Below, piece by piece: positions 61,544 through 64,000 of a stretch of 64,000 nucleotides of DNA. The position numbers and the translations under genes are program-made. Positions within the stretch are counted from its first letter, which is position 1, and each line of letters opens with the position of its first letter. Origin of the DNA: an uncultured SAR116 cluster alpha proteobacterium (lineage in GTDB: Bacteria > Pseudomonadota > Alphaproteobacteria > Puniceispirillales > Marisalimonadaceae). The notes below the pieces were generated by a model that saw only the letters and a program-made list of their open reading frames with translations, did not search any database and was not told where the DNA came from. Location: positions 1 to 64,000 of the forward strand of contig CACCZR010000004.1 in the NCBI GenBank assembly GCA_902550555.1, read 5' to 3'.

Positions 61544-62245
61544 ATGCTGCTTGATGTTAGAGAAATAATTTGTGGATACGAAAATACTATTATAGTTGAT
61601 GGTTGTAATTTTTCAGTTAAAAAAGGTGATATAGCTTGTATTGTTGGTCCTAATGGAGCTGGTAAATCAACTGCTATGAAAGCTATTTTTGGTTTAATTC
61701 CTATTATGAGTGGTCAAGTTATTTTTAATAATGAAGATATAACTTCTTTAAACCCTCAAGAAAGAGTTATGAAAGGTATGAGTTTTGTTCCACAAAATAA
61801 TAATATTTTTCAAGAAATGTCTGTTGAAGAAAATTTAGAAATGGGAGCTTTTATTCATCAATCTTCAATGAATGAAAATTTAAAAAATGTATATAATTTA
61901 TTTCCAATTCTAAATGAAAAAAAATCTCAAATTGCTGGAGAATTATCTGGTGGACAAAGACAACAACTAGCCGTAGGCAGAGCATTAATGACAAACCCAG
62001 TTTTATTAATGTTAGATGAACCATCTGCTGGTGTATCACCAATTGTAATGAAAGATCTTTTTACAAAACTTAAAGCAATTTCCAAAATGGGTACTTCAAT
62101 TTTAGTTGTAGAACAAAATGCAAAACAAGCACTTGAAATCTCTAATTTAGGATTTGTACTTCAAAATGGAAAAAACAAATATAGCGATACTGGTAAAGCT
62201 TTATTACAAAACCCAGAAGTTAGAGTTTCTTTTTTAGGAGGTTAA
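61544..62245 (+). CDS. livF: ABC transporter ATP-binding protein LivF
   Basis: 233 residues. Walker A GPNGAGKSTAMKAIFGL, the LivF-type MSFVPQNNNIFQEMSVEENL, signature LSGGQRQQLAVGRAL, Walker B LLMLDEPSAGVSP and the VEQNAKQAL region. It is the second ATPase, paired with LivG. Confidence 0.94.
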   Translation: MLLDVREIICGYENTIIVDGCNFSVKKGDIACIVGPNGAGKSTAMKAIFGLIPIMSGQVIFNNEDITSLNPQERVMKGMSFVPQNNNIFQEMSVEENLEMGAFIHQSSMNENLKNVYNLFPILNEKKSQIAGELSGGQRQQLAVGRALMTNPVLLMLDEPSAGVSPIVMKDLFTKLKAISKMGTSILVVEQNAKQALEISNLGFVLQNGKNKYSDTGKALLQNPEVRVSFLGG

Positions 62246-62249
62246 GTTT

Positions 62250-63260
62250 TTGGAAATTATTAACGCATTTGCTTTAATTATTAATTATATAATTATCCCT
62301 GGCCTGACATATGGATGTCAATTGGCACTTGGTGCACTAGGAGTCACAATAATATATACAGTTTTAAGATTTTCAAATTTTGCTCACGGAGAATTAATGT
62401 CATTTGGTGCAATGACAAGTATTTTAATCACATGGATTATAAGTTATTTTGACCTAAGCATCTATCCACTACCTACAGTAATATTGGCACTTCCCATATC
62501 GATTTTAATTACAATTTCATATTGTCTCCTAATTGATAAATATTGCTTCAAATATCATCGAGAAAAAAACTCAAAGAATGTTATCAGTTTGATCGTATCG
62601 ATAGGTGTAATGTTTTTTACTAGTGGTTTAATTAGAGTATTAATTGGTCCAAATGATAGAACAATTAATGATGGGGAAAGATTTATAATAAGTGCAAGAA
62701 AATTTAAAGAAATAACAGGATTAACAGAAGGTATATCTTTAAAATTATCTCAAGGTATAACAATAATTGTAAGTATTATTGCCGTTGTTCTTCTTTTTTG
62801 GTTTTTAAATAAAACTAAAACTGGTAAGTCAATGAGAGCTTATTCAGATAATAAAGATCTTGCATTACTATCAGGAATTAAAACAGAAAACGTAATATTT
62901 TACACATGGTTAATTACTGGAACTTTGGCCTGTATTGCAGGCACATTATATGGATTAGACAAAAGTTATAAACCTTTCACATATTTACAACTTGTTTTAC
63001 CAATATTTGCAGCGGCAATTGTTGGTGGCATTGGGAACCCAATAGGCGCTATAATTGGAGGTTTTGTAATATCTTTTTCAGAATTATTAATCACGTTTTC
63101 ATACAATAAGTTTTTATCTTATTTAATACCCATAAATTTTTTACCTGAAGGCAGTCTTCAACTATTAAGTACTGATTATAAAATAGCCATTTCATTTATA
63201 ATTTTAGTTTTAGTTTTAATTCTAAAACCAACTGGAATTTACAAAGGTAAATTATTATGA
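62250..63260 (+). CDS. livH: Branched-chain amino acid ABC transporter permease LivH
   Basis: 336 residues with about eight to nine hydrophobic helices. TVLRFSNFAHGELMSFGAM and FAAAIVGGIGNPIGAIIGG are the permease motifs. The start is a TTG at 62250, 4 bp after livF; no nearby ATG keeps the first helix. The stop overlaps livM by 4 bp. Confidence 0.92.
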   Translation: MEIINAFALIINYIIIPGLTYGCQLALGALGVTIIYTVLRFSNFAHGELMSFGAMTSILITWIISYFDLSIYPLPTVILALPISILITISYCLLIDKYCFKYHREKNSKNVISLIVSIGVMFFTSGLIRVLIGPNDRTINDGERFIISARKFKEITGLTEGISLKLSQGITIIVSIIAVVLLFWFLNKTKTGKSMRAYSDNKDLALLSGIKTENVIFYTWLITGTLACIAGTLYGLDKSYKPFTYLQLVLPIFAAAIVGGIGNPIGAIIGGFVISFSELLITFSYNKFLSYLIPINFLPEGSLQLLSTDYKIAISFIILVLVLILKPTGIYKGKLL

Positions 63261-64000
63261 AAACTGATTTCTTTAGTGAAAAAAAATATATTAATGCATA
63301 TTTAGTTTGTGCTTTTTTATTTTTACTTGTTGGGCTTTTTCAGAGTTGGAATGTAGCCTTTTCTATTTTAAATCTTTGCCTTATCTCTGCAATTATGTCG
63401 ATTGGTATTAATATTCAATGGGGGAATAGTGGAATAGTAAATTTTGGAGTTATGGGTTTTGCTGCAATAGGAGGATTATGTGGCGTATTAATTTCCATGC
63501 CACCAACGTTAGAAGTTTGGAAAGATGGAACTGCAGTAATACTAATTATTCTTTTTTCATTTTTAATCTCAGGAATATTAGTTAAAAAGTTTTTGAAAAA
63601 ATTTATTTATAATAAATATTTAAAAATATTACTTTCAATAATAATTATCCTTTTTAGCTTGTATTTAATAAAATCTATTTTTATCCCATCAATTAATTTT
63701 ATTGAAAACACAAATTCCGCTAAAACAGGTTATATTGGTGGTTTAAATTTACCTATAATTTTATCATGGCCTATAGCTGGTTTATTTTGTGGAGTAATAG
63801 CTTTTTTGATAGGCAAAATTGCTTTAGGTTTAAGATCAGATTATTTAGCAATTGCTACATTAGGAATTTCAGAAATAATAATTTACATTATCAAAAATGA
63901 AGAGTGGTTAGCTAGGGGTGTAAAAAATGTTAATGGACTTCCTAGACCAGTGCCTTATGAAATAGATTTACAAAAAAATGAATTTATTCAAACATTAAGT
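63257..64000 (+). CDS. livM: ABC transporter permease LivM, 5' part
   Basis: The ATG at 63257 overlaps the livH stop (ATGA). 248 codons are open to the window edge, so the gene is cut. Several membrane helices and the LivM-type segments IQWGNSGIVNFGVMGFAA and LRSDYLAIATLGISEII are visible. It is the partner permease of LivH. Confidence 0.93.
   Translation, partial: MKTDFFSEKKYINAYLVCAFLFLLVGLFQSWNVAFSILNLCLISAIMSIGINIQWGNSGIVNFGVMGFAAIGGLCGVLISMPPTLEVWKDGTAVILIILFSFLISGILVKKFLKKFIYNKYLKILLSIIIILFSLYLIKSIFIPSINFIENTNSAKTGYIGGLNLPIILSWPIAGLFCGVIAFLIGKIALGLRSDYLAIATLGISEIIIYIIKNEEWLARGVKNVNGLPRPVPYEIDLQKNEFIQTLS

Noticed and set aside
1-64000. CRISPR array
   Set aside because: No set of regularly spaced direct repeats with unique spacers was seen anywhere.

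Overview
The window is about 30% GC with short intergenic gaps. Its cytochrome c CycM, gpt, rpmH-rnpA-yidD-yidC-engB block and dapD/dapE pair suggest a small-genome marine alphaproteobacterium of the SAR11 / HIMB59 (AEGEAN-169) kind. That placement rests on base composition and gene content, not on a phylogenetic test.

Bases 1-17306 are a conserved housekeeping block: the pepA end, hisN, cycM, kdsB-pheA, the SRP RNA (ffs), dnaX-recR, rmuC, def-fmt-truA, and a long leftward operon from rpmH through rnpA, yidD, yidC, engB, argB, a HAD phosphatase, dapD and dapE to a membrane protein, then gpt.

Bases 17437-33241 are a variable defence island ending at a tRNA-Arg(ACG) gene. It begins with a leftward, overlapping three-gene operon: a ZorA-like motor protein with a long coiled-coil tail, a ZorB-like OmpA/MotB protein, and a zinc-ribbon protein resembling an HNH domain without its catalytic histidines. 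Divergent from it is a 336-residue protein of two internal repeats. A decayed 5' half of tRNA-Arg, a TPR-methyltransferase, a decayed piece of a WYL regulator gene and a 1626-residue type ISP restriction-modification enzyme follow. The enzyme is divergent from an intact WYL regulator, which has a perfect inverted repeat just before its start. The intact tRNA-Arg comes next. Its last 49 bp recur at 33193-33241, bounding a 2.76 kb element with three genes: an unknown protein, an AlpA-like protein and a predicted PD-(D/E)XK nuclease. No integrase is seen. The decayed copies suggest repeated insertions at this tRNA.

Bases 33277-39437 hold small and hypothetical genes: a DUF4174 protein, a TauD-type dioxygenase, an ArsC-like protein, lipoproteins, a ChrA transporter and cytochrome c'. 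Bases 39452-64000 are catabolic and transport genes: a zinc alcohol dehydrogenase, a D-aminoacylase, a CaiB CoA-transferase with a 3-hydroxyacyl-CoA dehydrogenase, a glutathionyl-hydroquinone reductase, PuuD, a HAD dehalogenase, a DMT exporter, SDRs, a 2-hydroxyacid dehydrogenase, RidA with an amidase, TerC, a GMC oxidoreductase, AlaX, a GAF protein, an intradiol dioxygenase, a fumarylacetoacetase-like hydrolase, and a branched-chain amino acid type ABC transporter whose last permease runs off the window.
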